Assembly: GCA_964564735.1 (NCBI GenBank)
Contig: CAZMCH010000058.1
Location: forward strand, 1 to 26,194
Source: CAZMCH01 sp964564735
GTDB taxonomy: Bacteria; Poribacteria; DTPJ01
Direction of reading: 5' to 3'
Length of the DNA: 26,194 bases
The notes under the pieces: generated by a model
What the model was told of the DNA's origin: nothing
The model's database searches: none
What the model saw: the letters and a program-made list of their open reading frames with translations, nothing else
Position numbers and translations under genes: made by a program
Shown here: positions 17,168 to 26,053 of the stretch, piece by piece
Layout: every line of letters starts with the position of its first letter
Position numbering within the stretch: the first letter of the stretch is position 1

Positions 17168-19495
17168 TTATAATAAGAACAACCTAACTGTTATATTGGT
17201 GCTTTTTTGACTGCCCCCAATCGTTCTTGGCAAATCATGGGTAACATAATCTAGGCTTGCCAGCATACCCATCTTTTTTCCAGAAATTGTGCCGTTTATA
17301 GCTAAAGCAAGGAAGCCAACCCTTCTATTGTAATTCTGAAGAGGATTTTTTAAGTCTTGAAATTTAAGATATTGAAGACCGGAGCTAACCTGCATAAATT
17401 CAGATATAGTATGAAGCCCCTGTAAAATAAATGCCTGTCTGACTGCATCAATAGATGTTTGCTTTGAGCGAGGCGAGGTATAGCCAATCGTTTTATCATT
17501 TCGATAAGCTGGTGATATAACTGTATCTTCACCAATACGGATGTTATATTTCGCTTGGTTTATGAGTATGGTGTCAATAACACGCCTTTTTCCATAAAAA
17601 TCCGCATCATACTGATACTTAAATTTTGTTGTAAGAGTTAAGTCTTTGACACGCTTATAATCTGCAATCAATGTAACTATATTAGTTAAGGAATTCTGTA
17701 GCGCAAGGCTATCTTTCTGTTCTGCGGTGTCATCTGGTATAATATCATGCGCCCTTTTTGTAAGTAATCTTAGTTGCACAGTTCCAAAATTCGGTATATC
17801 TTCTGGAATGAAACCCGTAAGGTTATACCATACTCTTGCGCTTTTTCTATCAAGGATGAGTTGCTTTGTGTAATAACCCGGCTCTATGGAAAGACCTTTC
17901 AGAAATGGAACTGCTAAGCTTGTGTAAATCTGATAGCCTTTCGATGCCTCTTCATAATCAAATCGGTAATGAGGCTTAAGTCGTGTTTCCATGTTATCGG
18001 GTATACCATTATTGTTGAAATCCATAAATTCTCTACTTAAACCTAAGCTGAATTTTGGCGGGTCTCTGCGAAACAAAAGGAAATCGTCTTCCCAATCTTT
18101 GATATTATCACCGTCTAAGTCATTTTCTGTTGCAATCTTTGGCAAAAAAGGCTCTGATGGATCGAGATATGTCCCTCCATAATCATTTGCAGCAATAAAA
18201 TCAGAAGCATTATAAAAAGGACCTATATATGTATATTCACCAGCGATCATCAATGGTCCCCATGGACGATTTACATCAATAAACCATGCGCTAGCAGAAT
18301 CCTGATTTTTTTTACCTTTATACGATGGGAATTGCCAGTTATTTAATAACCATGACCGTTCTGCTTTTATTGCAATTCCCCATAAAGTCGTGCTTGCATC
18401 AATGCCCAAAGTAGATTTACCTAAGCTTTCACCATAATAAAAACTACGCCAAGCCCTATTTGATTCATCTGTTATATTATCCACGGCATTCAAGACAATA
18501 CGATAATCTTGTCCATTAGACGATAGCTCAACAATATAATCATTTGCAATATCAATCTCAAATTTTGCGGATTCTATCTCTGATGAGTTAGATATAAAAA
18601 AACGATATACAAATGTTCCATCATTATCAACCCATCTTGATTGCCCATCTTGAAGGCTTGTTCCTGGGTCTATCAATAATCCGGGAATTTCTCTGCCACC
18701 AATAAAGCTATATTCGAGTTGTCCATTGATCCATAATTTAACACTATATACTTTAGCTCCATCGGGATTTTCTGGAGAGCCATCTCTAAATTTTAAATAA
18801 AGATAGTTTGGCGGGTCATATTCTACAACGCTACTAAATGGATTGCTTGTTTTGCTTAATGTGTAATTTGTAAAATATTTATTAACATATCCAATACCGA
18901 TTCTCGGTAATGGAAACGAGAATTCATAATTGCTTAAATTTACATCAAGGACTCCCGGATTTGCTTCTCCACGTATTCCCACCATATACCAATCAGATGT
19001 GCTAGTTATAATTTTGTCTTCATTGGAAAGGCTTGGTGTAGATAGTTTTGATACAAAGGTTGAAATCCTACCTCTTGATGCAGGAAAAATCATGCTCCAT
19101 CCAATTGCATCGGATTGCCTTTGGCTTAAAGTAAGACTTGAGAATACAGTTGGAAAACTGCCTACACTAATAAGGTGTGTCATTTTTGCGGGGTCTTGTC
19201 CAATAGGAAAAGTGATATAAGTTGCGCCACTAAGAACCTCTCTAAATTTTTTGGCTCTTGTCGTTATAGAATCACCCTCAATTAGCCCATAAGTAGCATC
19301 TAAGGTATAAAGCGATTCTCCACTGCCCTCAAATATCTTGTTCCCAAGCGGGTCATAAACTGCTGAATCTGTGGTTGATGAATAAAATAAAATAAAGGAA
19401 AATAGCAGTAAAAAAAATATATAGTTGCATAATATAAGCGTTTTATTGTCTTTTTTATGATGTATATTTTGTCGCTTGTATTTTGGATAAATCAT
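17168..19495 (-). CDS. Large outer-membrane beta-barrel protein, family not recognised
   Basis: About 775 aa. A lysine-rich N-terminus precedes a long hydrophobic signal segment (about 21-40) ending SSTTDSA. The rest alternates aromatic and polar residues as in beta-barrels and ends in a typical outer-membrane C-terminal strand (TNITVRLFLL). Two calcium-type loops resembling thrombospondin type 3 or dockerin loops are visible: DLDGDNIKDWEDD (near 459-471) and DFNNNGIPDN (near 492-501). A globular N-terminal half (about 45-345) with FPIGQDPAKMTHLI and RIGIGYVNKYF segments precedes the barrel. ATG 19495 is chosen because it follows the upstream stop by one base; an ATG at 19519 would overlap the PorV-like gene by 23 bases. 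I cannot name the family. It could be a transport pore or a display platform for the operon's secreted proteins. Confidence 0.7.
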   Translation of the reverse strand: MIYPKYKRQNIHHKKDNKTLILCNYIFFLLLFSFILFYSSTTDSAVYDPLGNKIFEGSGESLYTLDATYGLIEGDSITTRAKKFREVLSGATYITFPIGQDPAKMTHLISVGSFPTVFSSLTLSQRQSDAIGWSMIFPASRGRISTFVSKLSTPSLSNEDKIITSTSDWYMVGIRGEANPGVLDVNLSNYEFSFPLPRIGIGYVNKYFTNYTLSKTSNPFSSVVEYDPPNYLYLKFRDGSPENPDGAKVYSVKLWINGQLEYSFIGGREIPGLLIDPGTSLQDGQSRWVDNDGTFVYRFFISNSSEIESAKFEIDIANDYIVELSSNGQDYRIVLNAVDNITDESNRAWRSFYYGESLGKSTLGIDASTTLWGIAIKAERSWLLNNWQFPSYKGKKNQDSASAWFIDVNRPWGPLMIAGEYTYIGPFYNASDFIAANDYGGTYLDPSEPFLPKIATENDLDGDNIKDWEDDFLLFRRDPPKFSLGLSREFMDFNNNGIPDNMETRLKPHYRFDYEEASKGYQIYTSLAVPFLKGLSIEPGYYTKQLILDRKSARVWYNLTGFIPEDIPNFGTVQLRLLTKRAHDIIPDDTAEQKDSLALQNSLTNIVTLIADYKRVKDLTLTTKFKYQYDADFYGKRRVIDTILINQAKYNIRIGEDTVISPAYRNDKTIGYTSPRSKQTSIDAVRQAFILQGLHTISEFMQVSSGLQYLKFQDLKNPLQNYNRRVGFLALAINGTISGKKMGMLASLDYVTHDLPRTIGGSQKSTNITVRLFLL

Positions 19496-19496
19496 T

Positions 19497-20570
19497 TCAC
19501 TCACCAAAATCATAGACAATACTAATCCTATGGCTTCCTAATGTATCGAGAATTGTATTGATTGGATAGACAAAGGCATAGTCAATTCTCATAGAATCAC
19601 TTGGCTTATATCCAGCTCCAGCAGTAAAGTTCATACCCCATGCAAGATTTGCTAGTTCCACGCCTGCTCTAAAATAAAGTCTATTATTATGGGATTTTCT
19701 TTCAGCCCCAATTTTGAGGTCTATTTCACCATTTTTTAGGATCAAATCCAAAACCCATGTGAAGTTTTTCTCTATAGCAGCAACCCCCATCTTTGTAGTA
19801 AAAGATAAATATTCTTTTAAATTAGATGAACTTGATGTGATATTTGGGCTTCTTATATTCTGGAAAGAAACCGCTACTGGCGTGTTTTCTGATGTCCAAA
19901 TGATAAAACCTAAATCGAAATCAACACCAGTCCAACCAGATAAGTCCTCTACTGTTCTGCCGTAAGAATCTATTGTCGGGGCTGAATCCCAATTCATGAG
20001 TTTTATTGTTCCACCGAGTGATAGGTTTCTTGGTCTCTTTTGTTCACTCTTTGAGAGATAAAGGCTGGCTGATCTTGCATAGGATAATGCAAATATGTTT
20101 TCATAATAGAGGCTACTTACACTAAATTGCTTCCATAAAATACCAAGAGAATCTGCCTCTCTTGGTTTATAGGCATAACCAAAGATATTTTGCGATAGCC
20201 TTGACTCATCACTTAAGCCTACATGGAGAATAGCGGTTGTTGCTGTGAGTTGCTGTGCCTTTATTGCATTTATTCCCGCTGGGTTGGCAAGTATTCCATC
20301 TACATCATCAGCCAATGCGGTATAAGCCCCGCCCATTGCCATTGATTTTGCGCCCAAATAGCTATCACGAAAAGCAGATTGTGATTGTTTGGCAAAAAAC
20401 AATAACATAAGAAAAACAACAAATATAAAAAAATGACTTTTTATGACTGGATAAATATAGCAGATATATTGATATTGAGTTATAAATATTGATTTTATTT
20501 TTTTTATCTCAAAAAATCGAGTTTTAAGCCCATTTTTTCTTTTAATTTCAATTATTTTTAGGTCTAACAC
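19497..20570 (-). CDS. PorV/PorQ-like (UPF0164/FadL-like) outer-membrane barrel protein
   Basis: About 358 aa. After a hydrophobic signal (HFFIFVVFLMLLFFA) comes the PorV/PorQ-type plug motif AKSMAMGGAYTALADDVDGILANPAG, a hallmark of this family of 14-stranded FadL-fold barrels. Repeated amphipathic strands follow, and the protein ends RISIVYDFGE. PorV homologues in Bacteroidetes shuttle type IX secretion substrates to the attachment complex; many FCB-group relatives have no tested role. GTG 20570 is chosen for its GAGGTGA site; a TTG at 20588 is the alternative and overlaps the upstream gene. Either start leaves a strikingly long N-region (about 45 residues) before the hydrophobic core, with no closer start codon in frame. 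Overlap and spacing with neighbours indicate one operon. Confidence 0.78.
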   Translation of the reverse strand: MLDLKIIEIKRKNGLKTRFFEIKKIKSIFITQYQYICYIYPVIKSHFFIFVVFLMLLFFAKQSQSAFRDSYLGAKSMAMGGAYTALADDVDGILANPAGINAIKAQQLTATTAILHVGLSDESRLSQNIFGYAYKPREADSLGILWKQFSVSSLYYENIFALSYARSASLYLSKSEQKRPRNLSLGGTIKLMNWDSAPTIDSYGRTVEDLSGWTGVDFDLGFIIWTSENTPVAVSFQNIRSPNITSSSSNLKEYLSFTTKMGVAAIEKNFTWVLDLILKNGEIDLKIGAERKSHNNRLYFRAGVELANLAWGMNFTAGAGYKPSDSMRIDYAFVYPINTILDTLGSHRISIVYDFGE

Positions 20571-20574
20571 TCGA

Positions 20575-20581
20575 TCACCTC
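20575..20581 (-). promoter_or_regulatory. Ribosome binding site deciding the GTG start at 20570
   Basis: On the minus strand GAGGTGA ends 4 bases before GTG 20570 and includes the stop codon TGA of the upstream gene. This arrangement supports translational coupling and GTG 20570 over TTG 20588. Confidence 0.5.
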
Positions 20582-22482
20582 GCCACAATTAATGTTCCAT
20601 TCCTTATTTCCTTCCCAACACTCACCTGATAGATGTATGCGCCTATCTCAACTCTATCACCATTCTCATCTTTGCCATCCCATAAGATACTAATATTGCC
20701 AGACTGAGTATCTTCTTGTATCAAAGTTCGGACTAACTTTCCCATATAATCAAATATCTCAACCTTTGCCTGAATATCAGTCTTATATCCTAAATTTATG
20801 TATATTGTAGTTGTATCAGCTATCCCATCACCATTTGGAGAAAATGGATTATAACTCCATTTAACATCTGTTTTTGATCTGTTAGCCTCAAAGATAGCAA
20901 ACGATGAAAAATAGTTCAGGTTGACTGAAATTATGTTTTTAGCTTCATTAACCATTCCACCAACAAGTCTCCATTCCTGACCAATATTATCCCAGCTAAA
21001 TATTGCTAGATTCTTTTCTGAATAAACTCCTGCAAAACTAAGATCAGTATCATCATAAGACATGATTAATTGAGCTGTTCTGTTAAGCACAAGAGAGTTT
21101 AGTTGCCTGTATGCAATAATCTTTGTTCCCTCTGCGTCATAAAACTCTATTTCGTTTATCTGAATATTGTTTCCCTGTTTGCCCTCTTCTATATCAAATT
21201 TTATATATCTAGCTACAGGTGTCACTGGTAATATTATTTCAGTTTTATTATCATTACATTCATCAACTCTAGTTACTTCTTCATAGATTTTATCATCATT
21301 TGAGACAGAAATAGAGATTTTTTTTGGACCATAAGATACTTTATCTTTTATTCTGGCATAAATAATTACTTTTCCGATGGTCTGATTGCTTAATAGATCG
21401 ACTTTTAGCCATACAGGTAAAGAACTGAAAGCAGTCATCCAAGTTGATGGATAATCAGTTTTTCCATCAACCACAAGATTAGGCAATTGCCGATCAAGTG
21501 AAGATTTTGCTGTTGCATAAAATGGAGTTTCAGCGCCAATGTCAAATTTATAGGCAATAACTGGCGATGTTCCTCTTACTATATCTTTATTTTCTGCATA
21601 AGATTTCCATTGTATTTCATTTAAATTAATGGGATTGATCCCTATTTTCTTTATGTTACTATCAAAAGCTCTATAAGGGATTTTGACTTTTGCTTTGTAA
21701 CCATCACTAAGGATAAGCGATTCTTCTGGAATTGAAACTTCTGAAAGATATGTTACTTTTGCCAGCATGAAATCTTCTTCAAATCCTTTGCTTGACGGTT
21801 TGATGTTTTCTGCTCTGGCAGATATATTTAGTTGATTTTCACCCTCTCTCAAAAGTGCGACAAATAAAAAATGCGCCCTAATACTTGATCCCATTATTTC
21901 TATATCATTTTCGTCAAATCCAAAGGATATACCTCTAATCTTTGGATGAATTATATTACCTGAAACATCGATAAAATTTATACCTTGTATGCTTATCTTG
22001 TCTGCCTGCCAGCCATCAATCATATCTATACGCATAAATCTGGATGATATAGGTTTTACAAAGTCAGTATGCGATTCGCCATAATCTTGCCCCATACCAT
22101 AAGAGCAATAGAAAATGCCTTCTTCTTTATAGGTTTGTCCATCAGTAGAAGAAAATATCTTTATAACTCTGGGACTATATGAAAGAGAGTCTTTAAATAG
22201 GGGAGTAAAAACTAGCGAAGAAAGTTGATGTGTAGAACCAACATCAATAACTATTGAGCTTAAGATATTTTTGATCTCACCAAGCGCAGGAACACCAGCA
22301 GGTGTAGTTATCGAAACCGTAACAGCCTGATCTTCATCATAATTAACAAACCCTTCAATGATTAGCTTATTATTATTTGTGACAAACTCATCAATAGGTC
22401 TAATAATATTAAGGTCAAGTTTTGCCAATACCGTAAATGGAAAAAACAAAAGTATTGTAGCTATATAAAACAGATTTTTCAT
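20575..22482 (-). CDS. Secreted protein with two discoidin-like domains and FlgD-like Ig tail
   Basis: 635 aa. The signal peptide (1-20, ending VLA) is followed by a beta domain and a discoidin-like region (~75-173: IVIDVGS, YSPRVIKIFSS, RFMRIDMIDGW). A linker leads to a clear F5/8 type C-like domain (~318-452: PSTWMTAF, VWLKVDLLSNQTIGKVIIY, ISVSNDDKIYEEV, ARYIKFDIE). The C-terminus (542-635) is a FlgD-like Ig domain with PFSPNGDGIADT, VEIFDYMGKLVRTL, ILWDGKDENGDRVEIGAYIYQV. Discoidin domains bind glycans or matrix ligands; FlgD-like tails end many exported proteins of FCB-type bacteria and in some act like sorting domains. Its ATG overlaps the stop of the lipoprotein gene (ATGA) and its stop feeds the PorV-like gene, so all three are co-translated. 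Substrate unknown. Confidence 0.85.
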   Translation of the reverse strand: MKNLFYIATILLFFPFTVLAKLDLNIIRPIDEFVTNNNKLIIEGFVNYDEDQAVTVSITTPAGVPALGEIKNILSSIVIDVGSTHQLSSLVFTPLFKDSLSYSPRVIKIFSSTDGQTYKEEGIFYCSYGMGQDYGESHTDFVKPISSRFMRIDMIDGWQADKISIQGINFIDVSGNIIHPKIRGISFGFDENDIEIMGSSIRAHFLFVALLREGENQLNISARAENIKPSSKGFEEDFMLAKVTYLSEVSIPEESLILSDGYKAKVKIPYRAFDSNIKKIGINPINLNEIQWKSYAENKDIVRGTSPVIAYKFDIGAETPFYATAKSSLDRQLPNLVVDGKTDYPSTWMTAFSSLPVWLKVDLLSNQTIGKVIIYARIKDKVSYGPKKISISVSNDDKIYEEVTRVDECNDNKTEIILPVTPVARYIKFDIEEGKQGNNIQINEIEFYDAEGTKIIAYRQLNSLVLNRTAQLIMSYDDTDLSFAGVYSEKNLAIFSWDNIGQEWRLVGGMVNEAKNIISVNLNYFSSFAIFEANRSKTDVKWSYNPFSPNGDGIADTTTIYINLGYKTDIQAKVEIFDYMGKLVRTLIQEDTQSGNISILWDGKDENGDRVEIGAYIYQVSVGKEIRNGTLIVAR

Positions 22483-23705
22483 TGTATTGTAATCTCAATT
22501 GGTTCAGATTCCAACTCAAATGGGGTTCCTTTCGCGTAAACTTCAATATATCTTGGCGCTCTTTTTTTAGATGATTGTTGCATTTCTTCTTTTAAGCTTT
22601 GAATTAGTGCTGCCTTTTCTTGCTGAGTATAATTTGTCTTTGAATTAATATCACGAATCTGCCTTTCCATATCTGTCTTAGCAGTTGCATCCCTTCCTAC
22701 GAATTTATCATGTAAATCAATAGATATTTTTAGTTGAATTTTATAGGTTCCCGATGTTTTTATGGGATAAAAATCAAGAATATTTGCTATATCTATTGAA
22801 ATTACAGAATTAGGATCGATCGTCTTTGCGTTTCTGACATCAATAGGTTTGTCAGTAGAGCGATACGGTCTCGGGCTTGATAAAGGTGGAGTCGGTTTTG
22901 AGCATGGAATAATAGTTCCGGATGAATCTTGAACAATGAGTTTTGTAGCAATCATTGCGCTACTAACCATATCTTCTAATATTATGATTTCATCTTCACC
23001 TGCTTTTATATTGACTTTTATTGGTATAGGACCTGATAGCGGATATGCCTTTTCTGATGTAATAAATGAAGATAGCTTCGGGGCTTTTGGAACTTCAACG
23101 ACTGGGGCAGTTTCTGTTGTTGAGCCTGTTGGTGATAATGATTTTGATGCAATGGATTCTGATACCTCTTCTGCTTCTTCAAATCCATAAAGCTCAATTT
23201 CATATATTTTTCCGGGTGCCCTTTTCAATCGTGCTTGACCACCACGCCCTCCTGGCTCTGTCGTATCTTCAGATGTTCTCATAATCCTTACCTTGATTCT
23301 ATCGGTAGTCACATTAGTATTTATTGCTACTTTATTATCTTCAATATTTTTAAATTCCTCGATCAATTTCCAGTCGTCAGGTGTCTTGCCTCCATAATAT
23401 ACAATAAAAGAACGAAGATTGGCACTCTGAATAACGATTTTCCTTATTTTCTTGGCTTCTGGTAGTTTTACTAATGCCTCAGTCAACCTTGTTGAGCCTG
23501 AACTGACATCAGTTGGAAGCTGAGTTTCACCCATTGTTCTTGGGTCACCATCAATCATAAGCGGTGATGTTGCCTCTACGCCTTTATCTAGTGCATAGTT
23601 TTTACTCCATTCCTGTTTTGCGACTATAGACTTTCCTTTTAGGCCGCAGCCAATAAATGATATTGCTAACAGAACAATAAAAATCATACCAATTTTTCGT
23701 AGCAT
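22479..23705 (-). CDS. Lipoprotein with discoidin-like domain
   Basis: 408 aa. Residues 1-20 form a lipoprotein signal ending FIGC (Cys20 lipidation site; Phe at -3 is less usual than Leu). Residues ~35-175 resemble a discoidin domain: ATSPLMIDGDPRTMGETQ, a KIRKIVIQSANLRSFIVYYGG strand, DDWKLIEE, and a closing YEIELYG strand. The rest (~210-408) is beta-rich, contains a Pro/Thr/Ser linker (~180-205), and ends with a basic segment, SSKKRAPRYIEVYAKG. No function is recognised for this part. It is the first gene of a four-gene run and has a strong GGAGGTG site (23712-23718). The ~200 bases upstream are AT-rich, with possible but unconvincing promoter hexamers near 23782-23812. Lipidation would anchor it in the outer or inner membrane as a partner of the discoidin/FlgD protein. 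Confidence 0.8.
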   Translation of the reverse strand: MLRKIGMIFIVLLAISFIGCGLKGKSIVAKQEWSKNYALDKGVEATSPLMIDGDPRTMGETQLPTDVSSGSTRLTEALVKLPEAKKIRKIVIQSANLRSFIVYYGGKTPDDWKLIEEFKNIEDNKVAINTNVTTDRIKVRIMRTSEDTTEPGGRGGQARLKRAPGKIYEIELYGFEEAEEVSESIASKSLSPTGSTTETAPVVEVPKAPKLSSFITSEKAYPLSGPIPIKVNIKAGEDEIIILEDMVSSAMIATKLIVQDSSGTIIPCSKPTPPLSSPRPYRSTDKPIDVRNAKTIDPNSVISIDIANILDFYPIKTSGTYKIQLKISIDLHDKFVGRDATAKTDMERQIRDINSKTNYTQQEKAALIQSLKEEMQQSSKKRAPRYIEVYAKGTPFELESEPIEITIQ

Positions 23706-23910
23706 TGTTTACACCTCCAATGATACTTGTAACCTCATCGGATAAAATCAGTTACAGGTCTCAGATAATGAAATATTGCAATCTATACAATATGAAAATA
23801 TTAATCAATCAAAACAAGATTTTATAACAAAATATAGCTAAATCAATATATTGGATTTGTCATAAATCATGGTATTATTGTATATTAGTTTATTTGTATT
23901 GGTCAATAAT

Positions 23911-23960
23911 AAAAAAAACCATCTGCAATAGTATTCAGCCAGAATAATATAAGCAGATGG
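23911..23960 (-). terminator. Intrinsic terminator after the MFS gene
   Basis: Read on the minus strand, CCATCTGC (23960-23953) and GCAGATGG (23926-23919) form an 8-bp stem. The 26-base loop can itself pair TATTC with GAATA. Eight Ts follow immediately (complement of the A-run 23911-23918). It lies about 40 bases after the MFS stop codon and separates that pair of genes from the surface-protein operon. Confidence 0.8.
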
Positions 23961-23999
23961 CTACCTAACCAAAAAAGAAGCATAATATTTCTGATGCGA

Positions 24000-25196
24000 T
24001 TATTGATTTATCTTTTTTTCTGCAGTATTATTTTGAACCGCAACATTTCTGGTTAGTGCAATGATTGTTATTATCAGACCAACCATAAGTATATTTAGTG
24101 CAGAATAAAAGAAAAATCCCTTATATATACCAAAAGATTCTGATATTGCAGACATTATAAATGGAAAAACAAATGCCCCAATGCCTCCACCCGTTGCAGA
24201 AAAGCCAACAGCGGCTCCCTGTGCAGTAGAAAAATACCTTCCAACAAGTGCCATAATTAGTGGATATATTGCGGAATAACCCAATCCAGCAACCGCAAAA
24301 CCAAATCCAGATATAACAGGATGTTTCATAAATAAAGCAAATAATAGCGCAACAGTGCATAATCCTGCCAAACCCAAAGCAACCAATGCAGGACGCGCAC
24401 CTTTATAGAAAAATGATGTTCCCAATCTTCCAATAAGTAGTCCTATCCAGAATATTGATACCATAGACGCGCCTGTTTCGTCAGATGCGTTAAAATATTT
24501 GACATAAAATTCTGAAATCCAATTTGAGACGCCAAGTTCTGAACCGACATACACAAATAAGATCAAAAATGACAAGATCAATACAGGGTCTTTTAATAAC
24601 TTACCAACACCTGTTTTTTTCCCTTTATTATCATCATCTTTGGTAATATGAGAAAAAGGAATCGTAAGAAAAACACCAACCATTATCAAAGATATAACAG
24701 ACATCATGCGATATATCATCTGCCAGCCAAGTCCTGATTGCATAAGGACAATTACTAAATAAGGTCCAACAACTGCGCCAACAGAAAAGGCAGAGTGCAT
24801 GAGATTCATTAACCTGCTTTTTCCGCCTTGTTCAATTCTAACAACACTGTAATTGACAACAACCTCTGTTCCTCCTTGTCCAAAACCAATCATCAGGTTT
24901 AATATCATATTAAGCCATACAAAAGGTGTAGATGCGAAAAACATTAGTCCTATGAATTGCAATCCTAACCCAATAACAATAACGAGTTTGGGTCCGAGTC
25001 TATGTAGAAGGATACCCGATATAAAAGATGATACAAAATATCCAATAGAGCCAGCAGAAAGCACTATGCCAGTTGCTATATAGCTCCAGTTAAAATCTTT
25101 AATAATTTTTGGTAAAGTCGCACCTATAATTGTAAGACTTACACCGAAGATTATAAAGTTTATAATTAATGCTATGATTATACGAATATGTCGCAT
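24000..25196 (-). CDS. MFS transporter, FucP/FHS-like sugar permease type
   Basis: 398 aa with about twelve hydrophobic segments and a hydrophilic central loop near 190-205 (SHITKDDDNKGKKTG). The first half has the MFS-A-like loop HRLGPK (65-70). The second half carries VYVGSELGVSNWISEFY (near 216-232), similar to the helix-7 region of fucose/glucose-galactose permeases. It probably imports a sugar or sugar-like compound with protons across the inner membrane; the substrate is not readable. A strong GGAAGGAG site precedes ATG 25196. It follows the methyltransferase-like gene by 18 bases and ends at an intrinsic terminator, so these two form an operon separate from the surface cluster. Confidence 0.83.
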   Translation of the reverse strand: MRHIRIIIALIINFIIFGVSLTIIGATLPKIIKDFNWSYIATGIVLSAGSIGYFVSSFISGILLHRLGPKLVIVIGLGLQFIGLMFFASTPFVWLNMILNLMIGFGQGGTEVVVNYSVVRIEQGGKSRLMNLMHSAFSVGAVVGPYLVIVLMQSGLGWQMIYRMMSVISLIMVGVFLTIPFSHITKDDDNKGKKTGVGKLLKDPVLILSFLILFVYVGSELGVSNWISEFYVKYFNASDETGASMVSIFWIGLLIGRLGTSFFYKGARPALVALGLAGLCTVALLFALFMKHPVISGFGFAVAGLGYSAIYPLIMALVGRYFSTAQGAAVGFSATGGGIGAFVFPFIMSAISESFGIYKGFFFYSALNILMVGLIITIIALTRNVAVQNNTAEKKINQ

Positions 25197-25214
25197 AGAC
25201 TCCTTCCCAAGCTA

Positions 25215-25859
25215 TCAAGAATCATTCCTTGATAATCCTCTAAACGTTAAGTAACGTCTTACATTTGATTGATAATCCAGATATATCTGACCATAGGCTT
25301 TCTTTAGGTGTTTTTCTTCGTTTATAATCTGGTAGTGGATAACCAAACCTATAAATAAACCGGTAAATAAAAATATCTTTGTGCTATTTATCAGGAAAGT
25401 TCCGATAGTATAAAGATCGATAGCAAGAAATATCGGATTTCTTGAGAATGAAAAAGCCCCTTTTGTTATAAGACTTCCGGGCTGATCATTATCAATCCCA
25501 ACCCTCCATGAATCTCCAAAAGATATTTGCGCCCATGCAAATAGAAATAAACCAATAGGGATAAGAATTGTCCCTGCAATTTTTGCAGGTAAGAAATCAA
25601 ATATTTTTACATAAAAGAATGATGGTAGGATTTGTATGTTGATTTGTAATGAGTGTATTAGAATCTCTGCAGACCATAAAGCAATTATTGTAGAAAATAG
25701 GATCTCAATAACTCTATATGCAGTTTTTTTTCTTTTGCCTCTTCCCAGTACGAATGGGTTAATATGGCGAATTAGCAAAAGATAAAGAACTCTTATCAAA
25801 ACTATTATCACTAAAATAGCAAGATAAGAGATTTGAAGATAGTCAAATAATATTTCCAT
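25215..25859 (-). CDS. Isoprenylcysteine carboxyl methyltransferase (ICMT)-like membrane methyltransferase
   Basis: 214 aa, about five hydrophobic segments. The C-terminal half has the family's S-adenosylmethionine-binding features: GDSWRVGID (115-123), TKGAFSFSRNPIFLAIDLY with the RNP turn (140-142), INEEKHLKKAYG with the EE pair (181-182), and YLDYQSNVRRYL. Bacterial members are membrane enzymes that methylate small lipidic or other acceptors; few have known substrates. It lacks a clear Shine-Dalgarno before ATG 25859. It is the first gene of a pair with the MFS transporter. Confidence 0.85.
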   Translation of the reverse strand: MEILFDYLQISYLAILVIIVLIRVLYLLLIRHINPFVLGRGKRKKTAYRVIEILFSTIIALWSAEILIHSLQINIQILPSFFYVKIFDFLPAKIAGTILIPIGLFLFAWAQISFGDSWRVGIDNDQPGSLITKGAFSFSRNPIFLAIDLYTIGTFLINSTKIFLFTGLFIGLVIHYQIINEEKHLKKAYGQIYLDYQSNVRRYLTFRGLSRNDS

Positions 25860-26053
25860 ATAAGTCTTGGCATTTTTTATTCATTATTGGCTAAAATAAA
25901 AGATGAGTAATTTTATCATAAGAAATTTATATCATCAATCCTAAAGACAAAAATACCATGGCTATTTAATTTTTCATTTTTCTAATGATATGTAATCTCA
26001 GTGAAAATTGGGATACATGCCTAGTGGTAACCTGATTAATTTTTTTAGGAATA
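25860..26053. other. Non-coding AT-rich stretch
   Basis: No open frame of note. It is the upstream region of the methyltransferase-like gene and presumably holds its promoter, but I do not see a convincing -35/-10 pair. With the repeat that follows, this gives a gene-free end of 335 bases. Confidence 0.5.

Noticed and set aside
17168..19495. SprA/Sov-type translocon next to PorV-like gene
   Set aside because: The protein is far shorter than SprA (over 2000 residues) and I see no SprA motifs.
23782..23812. Sigma-70 promoter (TTGATT / TATAGA) upstream of the lipoprotein gene
   Set aside because: Candidate hexamers are spaced 15 or 19 bases apart in a very AT-rich region, so chance matches are likely.
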